Source: Halosimplex halophilum
GTDB taxonomy: Archaea > Halobacteriota > Halobacteria > Halobacteriales > Haloarculaceae
Direction: 5' to 3'
Length of the DNA: 64,000 bases
Assembly: GCF_004698125.1 (NCBI RefSeq)
Contig: NZ_SRHV01000005.1
Coordinates: 434,001-498,000 of the forward strand
The notes beneath the pieces were generated by a model. The model was not told the DNA's origin and ran no database searches. It was given only the letters and a program-made list of their open reading frames with translations. Within the stretch, counting starts at the first letter, position 1; each line of letters starts with the position of its first letter. Below are positions 54,814 through 63,546 of the stretch, in pieces. The position numbers and the translations under genes were made by a program.

Positions 54814-56004
54814 TCACCCGCGAACGTCCGCGAACAGCTCCTCCAGCCGGTCGGTCACGGCCGCCCAGGTGTAGCCCTCGTCCAGCACGTACGCCCGGCA
54901 GGCCTCGCCCGCGGCCGCCCGCTGGTCCGCGGACAGCCGCGCCCACGCGGCCAGCCGGTCGGCGAGCGGGTCGGCTTCCCCCGGCGGGACCAGCAGCGAC
55001 TCGGGGACCGCCGAACGGTCGGCCAGCGGGCCGAGGATCTCCGGCGTCGCCCCCGCGGTCGTGCCGACGACCGGGGTCCCCGCGGCCAGCGCCTCCAGCG
55101 TCGCGAGCCCGAACCCCTCCAGTTCCAGCGTCGGCAGGACGAACACGTCCGCGCCGGCGTACAGCCCCGGCAGGTCGTCCTCGGGGACGTACCCCAGGAA
55201 GGTCACGTCCGACGCGACGCCGAGCCGCTCGGCCCGCGCGACCAGGTCTTCCCGGAGCGGCCCGTCGCCGCCCACGTACAGGTGCGCGTCGAGTCCGCCC
55301 CCGACCGCCCGCGCGAACGCGTCGAGCAGCGTCTCCAGCCCCATCCGCGGCGTGAGCCGCCGCACCGTCAGGACCGAGAGGTCCTCGTCGCCGAAAGTCC
55401 CGGGGGCCGGCCCGTCGAGCGGCGCGAACCGGTCGACGTCGACGCCGCCCGGGACCACGCGGATCGGCGGCGCGTCCGGGTGGTGGTCCCGGACCCGCTC
55501 GCGCATGAACTCGCTCAGCACGACCGTCGCGTCGCTGCGGCCGACCACGCGACCCTCGATCCGGTGGCGCAGCCGCCGGTTGAGCCAGTGCCACGGCGCC
55601 GCCCACGGGCTCGGGTCGACCAGCCGGTCGCGGTACTCCACGCCCCACAGCCCGTGGACCGTGTACGTCCGCGGGACGGCGTCGGGCATCGCCCGGTCGA
55701 CGCCCAGCGAACTCAGCGCCCCGTGGAAACTGACCAGGTCGACCGGCTCCGTCGCCCGGACCGACTCGACGAGCCGGCCGAGTTCCCGCAGCGTCGCCGG
55801 GAGCTTCGGGACCGACGCGCCGTAGCGGTACACGTCCATCCCGGCGACGGTCTCCCGTGCCGGGGTGTCCCCGCGCTGTCTGGTGATCACCGACACCCGG
55901 TGTCCCCGCTCGACGAGCCGGCGGCCGACCTCGTAGTTGTACCGCCCCGAGCCCGTCGCCGACGGGTCCGGATAGAGGTTGTTCGTCGCCGCGAGGACGT
56001 GCAT
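54814..56004 (-). CDS. Glycosyltransferase family 4 (second)
   Basis: 396 aa from ATG 56004; a longer open frame upstream crosses the hairpin-rich spacer and is not coding. Begins MHVLAATNNLYPDPSATGSG with the GT-B acceptor domain; the donor domain has VLTVRRLTPRMGLETLLDAF and E-x7-E in LELEGFGLATLEAL. Probably part of the same surface-glycan pathway as the other GT genes, although separated from them by TFB. Confidence 0.9.
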   Translation of the reverse strand: MHVLAATNNLYPDPSATGSGRYNYEVGRRLVERGHRVSVITRQRGDTPARETVAGMDVYRYGASVPKLPATLRELGRLVESVRATEPVDLVSFHGALSSLGVDRAMPDAVPRTYTVHGLWGVEYRDRLVDPSPWAAPWHWLNRRLRHRIEGRVVGRSDATVVLSEFMRERVRDHHPDAPPIRVVPGGVDVDRFAPLDGPAPGTFGDEDLSVLTVRRLTPRMGLETLLDAFARAVGGGLDAHLYVGGDGPLREDLVARAERLGVASDVTFLGYVPEDDLPGLYAGADVFVLPTLELEGFGLATLEALAAGTPVVGTTAGATPEILGPLADRSAVPESLLVPPGEADPLADRLAAWARLSADQRAAAGEACRAYVLDEGYTWAAVTDRLEELFADVRG

Positions 56005-56054
56005 ACCCCCGACTGTTCCGCCGCACGGAATGAGCGTTACGAACCATCTTTTTC

Positions 56055-56105
56055 CCGGAGGGGTTTCCTCGGTCGCCAGAGGCGACCTGCGGGGAACCCC
56101 TCCGG
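56055..56105. repeat. Long imperfect hairpin
   Basis: Arms CCGGAGGGGTTTCC and GGGGAACCCCTCCGG enclose an inner pair GTCGCC-AGA-GGCGAC. One mismatch in the outer arms and a short internal asymmetry. A T-run precedes it on the + strand at 56048-56053. Confidence 0.7.
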
Positions 56106-56126
56106 CGAAAACATGGGTGAAAACAC

Positions 56127-56146
56127 CGTCAGAGCACGCTCTGACG
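56127..56146. repeat. Perfect 9-bp-arm hairpin
   Basis: CGTCAGAGC-AC-GCTCTGACG, a perfect inverted repeat with a 2-nt loop. Confidence 0.75.
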
Positions 56147-56338
56147 AGGTCTCGTTCGCCACTCTCACGAGACAGGCCGGACGACTCGGTCGCTTCGCTC
56201 CCTCGCGTCCCGCGAACCGGCGCTCCGCGCCGGATGCTATAGGCACTGAGCAACCGCGGTGGCGACGCCGGAGTGCGCGTTCGTTCACGCGACGGAACCG
56301 CGCGAGGTCTGTGGGCGACCCGGGTGCCCACCGGGCGG

Positions 56339-56369
56339 TCCGATCGCTCGGGTGGCCCGAGCGATCGGA
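56339..56369. repeat. Perfect 14-bp-arm hairpin
   Basis: TCCGATCGCTCGGG-TGG-CCCGAGCGATCGGA, a perfect inverted repeat with a 3-nt loop; the longest perfect stem I found in the window. Confidence 0.8.
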
Positions 56370-56573
56370 TGTCTCTCGCTGTCTTCGCGAGCGCGGCGAG
56401 GGCGTTCACCGCACCGGTGACTGCGGCGGCGATCCCGGCTAGCGACCGGGCCGACACGAGACAACCACTGCGGGAGATCGCAGGACTGCGGCCGGACACC
56501 GCCGGTCGTCAGACGCGCGTCGGGCGCTCGTCTGCCCCGTCTTTTTCCGCGGGCGACACCTCGGTCCGGAGGC

Positions 56574-56990
56574 ATGGCCGCGAACGCCGACCCACCAGAA
56601 CAGGGGGAACTCTACCCATGCACCGACCGCCAGTCGGCGGGCGAGTCGTGCGGCCACTCGACGACCGACGCCGGACCGACCGGCCGAGCCGACGCCGGAG
56701 CGGCCGACCGGACCGCTCTCACGGTAGACGAGCGACCCGAGACGTTCTACCTGGCGAAGATCGCCCTGCTGGAAGCCAGAGTCGAGACGCTCGAACGCCG
56801 CCTCGAATCGCGCGAGGCCGACCTCCAGCACGTCGTCGACCGCTACGAACGCGTCCTCCGGGGACGCGACGCCTGCCGCGACGAACCACTCGTCGCCGAC
56901 GAGTTCGACCTCGAAGCCGGCGACACCGCGGACGACGAGCGCGACCGCCCGACCGGCGCGCTTGACCGCCTCCGCGGGCTACTGAGATAG
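56574..56990 (+). CDS. Small coiled-coil protein
   Basis: 138 aa. A polar, Cys-containing N-terminus (YPCTDRQ; ESCGHS) is followed by a coiled coil at ~60-95 (KIALLEARVETLERRLESRE, with Leu/Val at heptad positions) and an acidic tail. It resembles short haloarchaeal coiled-coil proteins of unknown role. Convergent with serA. Confidence 0.7.
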   Translation: MAANADPPEQGELYPCTDRQSAGESCGHSTTDAGPTGRADAGAADRTALTVDERPETFYLAKIALLEARVETLERRLESREADLQHVVDRYERVLRGRDACRDEPLVADEFDLEAGDTADDERDRPTGALDRLRGLLR

Positions 56991-57063
56991 TCGCGGCCGT
57001 CGCGTGGGGAGGATCTCCGTTTTCGAGAACAACGAGACGCAGCGCCGACGAGCGTGAGCCCCG

Positions 57064-58653
57064 CTACTGCCCGTTGAGCGAGATCTGCGTGATGTCGATG
57101 ACGCGCTCGTCGTCGAGCAGCCGCGCGACGGTGTCGTCGGGGACGGGGTCGTCGAGGTTGTAGACGGTGAGCGCCTCGCCGCCGATGGTCTCGCGGCCGT
57201 TGAACATCCCGGCGATGTTCACGTCGGCCTCGCCCAGCACCGTGCCGATGAAGCCGATGACGCCGGGCACGTCCTCGTTGCGGGCGACGAGCATGTGGCC
57301 GTGGGGGACGGCGTCGACGCGGTAGCCGTCGATGCGGACGATGCGGGCGTCGTCGCCGGCGAACTGCGTCCCGGAGACGCTGACCGAGTCCTCGCCGTCG
57401 GAGACGGTGACGGTCACGAGGCTCTGGAAGTCCTCGGCGGAACTGGTCTTGGACTCGGTCACGTCGATGCCCCGCTCCTCGGCGATGCGCTCGGCGTTGA
57501 CGGCGTTGACCTGCGTCTCGACCACGTCCTCGAAGACGCCCTTCAGCGCGGTCGCGGTGACGATCTCGGTGTCGTGCTCGGCGATGTCGCCGGCGTAGGT
57601 GACCTCCACGTCGGAGACGTGGCCGCCGAACAGCTGGACGGCGATCGTCCCGGCGGTGTCGGCGAGTTCGAGGTACGGCTCGACGGCGGGGAACGCGCTC
57701 TCGTCCATCGAGGGGGCGTTCAGGGCGTTGATGACCGGCTCGCCGTTGAACGCGGCGAGGATCTGGTCGGCGGTGGAGGTGGCGACCGACTCCTGGGCGG
57801 CCTCCGTGGAGGCGCCGAGATGGGGCGTGACGACCACGTCCTCGACGTCCAGCAGCGGGTTGTCGGGGTCGACCGGCTCGTCGGCGAACACGTCGATTGC
57901 GGCGCCCTTGAGGAGGCCGTCCTCGACGGCCTCGGCGAGCGCGGGCTCGTCGACGATGCCGCCGCGGGCGCAGTTGACGACGTAGCCGCCCTCCAGCTGG
58001 GCGAGCTCCTCCTCGCCGATCATGTTGGCCGTCTCGTCGGTCAGCGGCGTGTGGATGGTGATGAAGTCGGCCCGTTCGAGACACTCGTCGAGGGAGTCGA
58101 CCAGGTCGGCGCCGAAGCGGTCGGCGCGCTCCTGGCTGATGTAGGGGTCGTAGGTGACGAGATCCATGCCCAGCGCGTCGAGGCGCTTGGCGACCTCCTG
58201 GCCGACGCGGCCGAAGCCGACGACGCCCAGCGTCTTCTCGTTGAGTTCGGTGCCGAGGAAGTCGCCCTTGGCCCACTCGCCGTCGCGGAGGCGGTTGTGG
58301 GCCTGGGGGATCGAGCGGGCGGTGGCGAACGCCATCGCGACGGAGTGTTCGGCGGCGGCGCGGACGTTCCCCTGGGGAGCGTTCGCGACGATGACGCCGT
58401 GGTCGGTGGCGGCCTCGATGTCGATGTTGTCGACGCCGATGCCGGCGCGGCCGACGATCTGCAGGTCCGGCGCGGCGGCGAACACCTCGGCGGTGACCTC
58501 CGTGCCCGACCGGACGACCATCGCGTCGGCGTCCGCGACGGCGTCCAGCAGCGCGTCGCCCTCCACGTCGTAGGCTGTCTCGACCTCGTGGCCCGCATCG
58601 CGTAACCGGTCCAGACCCGCGTCCGCGATCGGGTCCGTGACGAGTACCTTCAT
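57064..58653 (-). CDS. serA: D-3-phosphoglycerate dehydrogenase
   Basis: 529 aa, the long form. Substrate domain starts MKVLVTDPIADAGLDRL; NAD site LGVVGFGRVGQEVAKRL; catalytic residues in VNCARGGIVDE (Arg), ADEPVD (Glu) and VTPHLGAST (His). After ~315 comes the intervening domain and a C-terminal ACT domain (MLVARNEDVPGVIGFIGTVL), implying serine feedback. First step of serine biosynthesis in the cytoplasm. Confidence 0.96.
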   Translation of the reverse strand: MKVLVTDPIADAGLDRLRDAGHEVETAYDVEGDALLDAVADADAMVVRSGTEVTAEVFAAAPDLQIVGRAGIGVDNIDIEAATDHGVIVANAPQGNVRAAAEHSVAMAFATARSIPQAHNRLRDGEWAKGDFLGTELNEKTLGVVGFGRVGQEVAKRLDALGMDLVTYDPYISQERADRFGADLVDSLDECLERADFITIHTPLTDETANMIGEEELAQLEGGYVVNCARGGIVDEPALAEAVEDGLLKGAAIDVFADEPVDPDNPLLDVEDVVVTPHLGASTEAAQESVATSTADQILAAFNGEPVINALNAPSMDESAFPAVEPYLELADTAGTIAVQLFGGHVSDVEVTYAGDIAEHDTEIVTATALKGVFEDVVETQVNAVNAERIAEERGIDVTESKTSSAEDFQSLVTVTVSDGEDSVSVSGTQFAGDDARIVRIDGYRVDAVPHGHMLVARNEDVPGVIGFIGTVLGEADVNIAGMFNGRETIGGEALTVYNLDDPVPDDTVARLLDDERVIDITQISLNGQ

Positions 58654-58904
58654 GGGCGTCCGATCCCCTCGCCGGGGTATAACGCTTGTTTTCTCCGGAC
58701 GCGGTCGAGGACACTATCGACACCGTCGACATAGTCTCGGCGCGACCGGCGGTTCCGGTCGACCGGACGAAACTGGCGGCCAGCGACTACAGCCGGTCCC
58801 ACGGGCGACCGCAGTCACGGATCGTGAGAATCGGACGGCGCGATGCGCGGAACCGGACCGACTCGGCGCCGGGCGACCGGGGGCGAGTCAGAACGGGGCG
58901 GTCC

Positions 58905-59072
58905 TTACCGCCACTCCGGGAGGGTGGCGGCGTCGGCCAGCGGCGCTGTGAGATAGGCGTCGTCGCAGCTGATGTCGGCGATCACGAGCGTCTCGGTGGG
59001 GCCCTCCTCGACGGAGGCCATGACTTCGGCGTTCGTTTCCACCTCGGCTTCAGCGACCATATCCGGCGCCAT
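58905..59072 (-). CDS. 55-aa small protein, unrecognised
   Basis: ATG 59072 to TAA 58905; begins MAPDMVAEAEVETNAEVMAS and ends DAYLTAPLADAATLPEWR, one Cys (ISCDDAY). Acidic, codon use typical of real genes, and the Ala/Pro/Leu-rich ending with P-E-W-R resembles a conserved haloarchaeal small-protein type (DUF7556-like). TATATA at 59097-59103 lies ~27 nt upstream, giving a leaderless start at 59072 rather than the in-frame ATG at 59084. Confidence 0.75.
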   Translation of the reverse strand: MAPDMVAEAEVETNAEVMASVEEGPTETLVIADISCDDAYLTAPLADAATLPEWR

Positions 59073-59279
59073 GTGTGACAACATGTAGCAACCACCTATA
59101 TACCTGTCGGAACGATTCTCACGGATTGAAAACCCGGTGTCAGACGGCCGTCAGACGGCCGAACGACGCGGGACCGGTCGCTGCAAAAACTGCCGGGACT
59201 ATTTCAGCGGGTGGGGCGCGAGTAGGCCCGGTGGATCTGCCCTCGGGACGGTCCGAGGAGTCGGCCCTCGGGGCGCGAG

Positions 59280-59957
59280 TCAGGCCTCGATAGCCTCGCC
59301 GATCGCGGCGATGCGGTCGTCGCCGGCCGCGGCGAACCCGCCGTGGTAGCAGAGGACGCCGTCGACCGCCAGGCTCGCGAGGCGCGCGACCGACTGCCCG
59401 GCCTCGGCCATGTCCAGGGTGAAGTGCTCGCTGGGTCCCTGCAGCTGTCCGTCGGCGGCCGTCAGCGCGTCCGCGGCCAGCAACAGTCGCTCGTCGGGCA
59501 GGTACAGCGAGACGTGACCCGGCGCGTGACCCGGCGTGTAGACCACCCGCATCGGCCCCGCCCTCGTCCGGAAGACCTCCTGGTCGACGAGTTCCACGTC
59601 GACCGGGACCGGCGGGTAGCGCTCGCCGTCGCCCTTGATCGGCTCCTCGCGACCGTCGACGTAGGGGGCGCAGGCCTCGTGGGCGAACACGACCGCGTCG
59701 GTCTTCTCCCGCACGCTCGCGAGCGCGCCCGCGTGGTCGCCGTCCTGGTGGGTTATCAGGACCGCCCACACGTCCGCCCAGTCGAAGCCGGCTGCCTCGA
59801 TCTCCGCGCCCAGGGCGTCGGCCTGCCCGGGAAGCCCGGCGTCGACGAGCAGCAGGCCCCGCTCGGTCTCGACCGCCGCCGGGTGGAACGCCCGCTCGCC
59901 CTCGTCGGTCTCGATTGTCTCGGTGAAGGCGTAGACGCCCTCGGTGAGTTCCTCCAT
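59280..59957 (-). CDS. MBL-fold metallo-hydrolase
   Basis: 225 aa from ATG 59957. Metal motif THQDGDHAGA: the usual HxHxDH has Asp in place of the second His (HxDxDH), a known subfamily variant. Further ligands lie in VVYTPGHAPGHVSLY (His), LLAADALTA (Asp) and LCYHGG (His). Soluble; could hydrolyse lactones, thioesters or glyoxalase-type substrates. Divergent from the small membrane protein gene. Confidence 0.88.
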   Translation of the reverse strand: MEELTEGVYAFTETIETDEGERAFHPAAVETERGLLLVDAGLPGQADALGAEIEAAGFDWADVWAVLITHQDGDHAGALASVREKTDAVVFAHEACAPYVDGREEPIKGDGERYPPVPVDVELVDQEVFRTRAGPMRVVYTPGHAPGHVSLYLPDERLLLAADALTAADGQLQGPSEHFTLDMAEAGQSVARLASLAVDGVLCYHGGFAAAGDDRIAAIGEAIEA

Positions 59958-60058
59958 ACCCGAATTGCGGGAGCGAGTCACAAAGTTGGTCGGGCCGCGG
60001 CGGGCCGCACCGCGACGGCCGGAGGAATTTTGACGGGGCGGAGCCACACTGTCGCGGT

Positions 60059-60268
60059 ATGGACGACGACGCCCTCCAGGCGCGACTCCGCCGCATCGAG
60101 CGCCGACAGAACCTGGTCCTCGCGCTGCTCGTCGTACTGTATCTCGTCGCCGCGGCCGAACTGTTCGGCTACTGGGTCACCACCGTAGCCGCGACCGCGC
60201 TCGCGCTCGTCGGCTTCGCCTACGTCGTCGTCAGCCGCAGGCGCCGCCGGGACACGATCCAGACGTGA
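60059..60268 (+). CDS. Small two-helix membrane protein
   Basis: 69 aa: charged N-terminal helix (MDDDALQARLRRIERRQN), hydrophobic segments LVLALLVVLYLVAAAELF and VAATALALVGFAYVVV, basic tail. Common type in haloarchaea, function unknown. Confidence 0.7.
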   Translation: MDDDALQARLRRIERRQNLVLALLVVLYLVAAAELFGYWVTTVAATALALVGFAYVVVSRRRRRDTIQT

Positions 60269-60338
60269 GTCGGCCCGAGACGCCGCCCGCTTCGCCCGGG
60301 ACCGACGAATCTTTGCCGAGCGGTCCGTACGCTCGCCC

Positions 60339-60998
60339 ATGCGGTACGTGACGCTGCTGGTGAGTCCGACGGAGGGCCAGGGATTTCACCCCGTCGGCGA
60401 GCGGATCGCTCGCGACCCGGACGTGACCGGCGAGGCGATCCACCGGATGGACGACCTGGGCGACGGGACGGTGACGCTGCTGACCGAGATATCCGGCGAC
60501 ATCGACCGCTACCGGGCGATCATGGCCGAGACGCCCGAGGTCCGCGAGTTCACCGCCGCCGCGGGCGAGGAGGGCCGCGGGTGGGGCTACTCCCGCGTCG
60601 AGACGAACGACCTCGTCGAGTACATGCTCGAACGCGACCGCAAGCTCGAACTCGTCCGCGACATGCCCATCGAACTCACGGAGCGGGGCGACCAGCGGGT
60701 GACGCTGATCGGCACCGAATCGGCGTTCGCCCGCGCCATGCAGTTCCCCGAACCCGAGGGCTACGAGGTCACCGTCGAGAAGACCGGCGAGTACCACCCC
60801 GAGAGCGGCCGCCTGCTCGACGCGTTGACGGGCCGCCAGCGGGAGGTGCTGGAGGCGGCGGTCGCCGTCGGCTACTACGAGGCGCCCCGCGAGGCGACCC
60901 ACGAGGACGTGGCCGAGGCCGTCGGCTGCTCGCCCGCCACCGTCGGCGAACACCTCCAGAAGGTCGAACGGGCGGTGTTCGGGGCACTCGTGGGGTGA
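60339..60998 (+). CDS. HTH_10 (Bat-type) transcriptional regulator
   Basis: 219 aa. N-terminal sensor-like domain (VTLLVSPTEGQGFHPVGERI) and a C-terminal HTH_10 region: LTGRQREVLEAAVAVGYYEA, then VAEAVGCSPATVGEHLQKVE. Haloarchaeal regulator of unknown signal; single gene. No receiver or PAS domain. Confidence 0.88.
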   Translation: MRYVTLLVSPTEGQGFHPVGERIARDPDVTGEAIHRMDDLGDGTVTLLTEISGDIDRYRAIMAETPEVREFTAAAGEEGRGWGYSRVETNDLVEYMLERDRKLELVRDMPIELTERGDQRVTLIGTESAFARAMQFPEPEGYEVTVEKTGEYHPESGRLLDALTGRQREVLEAAVAVGYYEAPREATHEDVAEAVGCSPATVGEHLQKVERAVFGALVG

Positions 60999-61088
60999 CG
61001 GCCGCGACCGCTCGCCCCGATCGCTGTCCGCATCGACGAGACCAGTCAAACCAGAACACATATAGCCGTACTGTCGTAACTATCGGCC

Positions 61089-62198
61089 GTGCCCGTTCGT
61101 CAGCTCCTGTCTCGCTCGACTCTCTCGACATACGGCGCCGGTCTCGTCGTCTGTCTCGTCCTTGTCGCCGGCCTCGGGACGCTAGCGGTGCTGGGGTCGC
61201 CGTCACAGTCCGCGTCGGAAGCGACGGGGACGCCATCGACGGCCAGGCTCCAGGCGACTGCGGCGGGGGGAGACGCCGCGGATGTCTGCCCCGGTCCGGT
61301 GTCCGGCGACAGCGCGGACGCGATCCGTACCGCGGACACCGACGACGCGGGCGACGGTGCGGTCGAAGTCAACATGACGCGGCCGCGTGATTGGAACGTG
61401 GTGTTTCAGTACAACTCCCACGACCCGGTGGTCTTCCGGACGAGCGACGGACCGTATCTGCTCGTCCACGTCGCCGACGACCGGCGGTTCCTCTTCGAGG
61501 GGACCAGCTCGTTCCCCGGGCCGACCGGCGGGAGCTGGAAACCCGTCGATGCGGACTTCATGAGCGGCGTCACCGGTTCGTCCGTCGACACGGGACTCAG
61601 GGTCGGCGACCGATATTACGCCTACCGCGACGGGAGGGTCCACGTGACATCCGACCTGACAGCCGACGGGTGGACGGTGTGCAACACCCTCTCCTTCCCG
61701 AGGGATCCCGGCGTGTTCTACGACGACGCGACCGACCGGTTCCACATGTTCTACGAAGCAGGGCCGAAATCCAACCACTCCGGAGCGCAGATCGGCCACG
61801 CGTCGAGTCCCAACGGCGTGACGAACTGGACGGTCCACGGGCCGGTGTACACCGCACCGCCGGAGTACGGCGTCGGTGACTTCACGGTGGCCGAGCACGA
61901 CGACCGCTACGTGATCCTGGGGGACTACGTCCGCGAACACCCCAACTACAGCGTCGCCGCCTGGACGACGACCGCCCTGGGCGCGAACCTCACCTTCCAG
62001 GGGACGGTCCTCGAACCCCGCCGGAACGACTCGACCGCACGCGACAGCCTGGGTGTGCAGGACCCCGAAATTGAACACCTCGTGGGCGACAGGTATGCCG
62101 TCTTCGCCCACGGTCACGTCGGCCGGCGCGCGCCCCGGTGGCTCCACTACTACGAGGCCACGATATCGATCGGGGCGAACGATTCTAACAGCAAATAG
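61089..62198 (+). CDS. Exported five-bladed beta-propeller protein (GH43/GH32-like)
   Basis: 369 aa from GTG 61089; TATA-like CATATAG ~26 nt before supports this start. One N-terminal hydrophobic segment (YGAGLVVCLVLVAGLGTLAVL) is a signal or anchor. Propeller blades can be read with SHDPVVFRTSDGPYLLV, RDPGVFYDDATDRFHMFYE, GVGDFTVAEHDDRYVILGDY and VQDPEIEHLVGDRYAVFAHG. The repeated DP motif is typical of GH43/32/68 propellers, whose acids could be these Asp residues; a catalytic Glu is not evident. May act on an exposed polysaccharide. Confidence 0.72.
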   Translation: MPVRQLLSRSTLSTYGAGLVVCLVLVAGLGTLAVLGSPSQSASEATGTPSTARLQATAAGGDAADVCPGPVSGDSADAIRTADTDDAGDGAVEVNMTRPRDWNVVFQYNSHDPVVFRTSDGPYLLVHVADDRRFLFEGTSSFPGPTGGSWKPVDADFMSGVTGSSVDTGLRVGDRYYAYRDGRVHVTSDLTADGWTVCNTLSFPRDPGVFYDDATDRFHMFYEAGPKSNHSGAQIGHASSPNGVTNWTVHGPVYTAPPEYGVGDFTVAEHDDRYVILGDYVREHPNYSVAAWTTTALGANLTFQGTVLEPRRNDSTARDSLGVQDPEIEHLVGDRYAVFAHGHVGRRAPRWLHYYEATISIGANDSNSK

Positions 62199-62374
62199 CG
62201 TCGACTCACAGAAGCGAACAGGGTCGAGGCCGCAGACTTCGCCCGCCTATCTTCCCGGGCCGTTCCCCTCCGCTCGTATCGTCGGAGACGCTCCCTTCGT
62301 TCGCGTTTCGCTCCTCTTCACGGCTTCCTGCGGTCGCCGCTCGGTTCAGTGACCGTCGCGTCCGGTCAGGCAAC

Positions 62375-63457
62375 TCACTCCTCGAACACGAATGTCCCGT
62401 CTTCCTGCACGCGCTCGCCGTCGACCTCGATATACGACTCCTCGCTCATGTCGACGATCATGTCGACGTGGACCGCGGAGTCGTTCTGCTCGTTGCCCTC
62501 GCCGACGGTGTCGTCGTAGGCGCGCCCGACCGCCATGTGGACGGTGTCGCCCATCTTCTCGTCGAACAGCATGTTGTAGGTGAACTCGTCGATGGCGCGG
62601 TTCATCCCGATGCCCAGTTCGCCCAGGCGGTTCGACCCCTCGTCGGTCTCCAGCACGTTCGTCAGGACTTCTTCGTTCTTCCCGGCGGAGTGTTCGACGA
62701 CCTCCCCGTTCTCGAACTTGCAGTACACGTCCGTCACCTCGCGGCCCTGGTGGTAGAGCGGCTTGTCGAAGTGGACCTCGCCCTCGACGGAGTCGGGGAC
62801 GGGCGCGGTGAACACCTCGCCGCCGGGGAGGTTGCGCTCGCCGTAGTCGTTGAGGGTGGGGTTGCCGGCGACGCTCATGGTCACGTCCGTCGCGTCGCCC
62901 GAGACGATCCGCACCTCCTCGGCGTCGTCCATGATCTCGACCATCTGAGCCTGGAACTCGCGCTGTTCGTCCCAGTCGCGGACGATGGCGTCCCAGACGA
63001 AGTTCTCGTAGCCCTCCGTGCTCTGCTGGGCGAGCTGGGCGTTGGCCGGCGCGGGGTACTGGGTGAGACACCACCGCTTCGACAGGCGCTCGTTCAGCAG
63101 GTCGCGGGTGGCCGACTCGTAGGCGGTCGAGACCTCCGGGTCCACGTCGCTGGTCTGGGTGACGTTGTCGCTGCCGCGGATGACGATGTACACGTCCATC
63201 TCCTCGTACAGCGCCATCTGGTGAGCGGGCTGCTCGAAGTCGCCGTCGTGGTTGCGCAGGAACGCCCGACGGAAGCGCTTGCCCGTGCGGTCCTGGATGA
63301 CCAGCGGCCGGGCGCCGCGGTCGGCGATGACCTCGTGCAGCGCCGTCACCAGGTCCTCGGCTTCGGGGTGGGCGTCGATGACGACCTCGTCGCCTTCCTG
63401 CAGGTCGACGGAGTGGTCACAGATGATCTCGGCGTGTTCGCGAACGCGTGCGTCCAT
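62375..63457 (-). CDS. M29 family aminopeptidase
   Basis: 360 aa from ATG 63457 (a start at 63514 would lie upstream of the expected start site given the TAATAAAA element near 63521). N-terminal domain MDARVREHAEIICDHSVDLQ, then VVIDAHPEAEDLVTALHEV; metal and catalytic residues in EVVEHSAGKNEE, NRLGELGIGMN, HMAVGRAYDD and VHVDMIVDM. Cytoplasmic cobalt/zinc exopeptidase acting on N-terminal residues of peptides. Confidence 0.9.
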   Translation of the reverse strand: MDARVREHAEIICDHSVDLQEGDEVVIDAHPEAEDLVTALHEVIADRGARPLVIQDRTGKRFRRAFLRNHDGDFEQPAHQMALYEEMDVYIVIRGSDNVTQTSDVDPEVSTAYESATRDLLNERLSKRWCLTQYPAPANAQLAQQSTEGYENFVWDAIVRDWDEQREFQAQMVEIMDDAEEVRIVSGDATDVTMSVAGNPTLNDYGERNLPGGEVFTAPVPDSVEGEVHFDKPLYHQGREVTDVYCKFENGEVVEHSAGKNEEVLTNVLETDEGSNRLGELGIGMNRAIDEFTYNMLFDEKMGDTVHMAVGRAYDDTVGEGNEQNDSAVHVDMIVDMSEESYIEVDGERVQEDGTFVFEE

Positions 63458-63546
63458 GCCCGAGTCGTCGGCCGCGCGCGTGAAACCGGTTTCGTCGTCC
63501 GGCGGTCGGGACACGTTTTATTACAGTCTGCGTTACATCTGTGTCC

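Larger units (their letters stand above)
56005..56573. other. 569-bp spacer dense in hairpins
   Basis: GC-rich divergent spacer between the GT4 gene and the coiled-coil protein gene. It holds at least three strong inverted repeats (56055-56105, 56127-56146, 56339-56369). Frames crossing it are basic and unlike true genes. It could encode a structured RNA or be a palindromic-element remnant. Confidence 0.6.
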
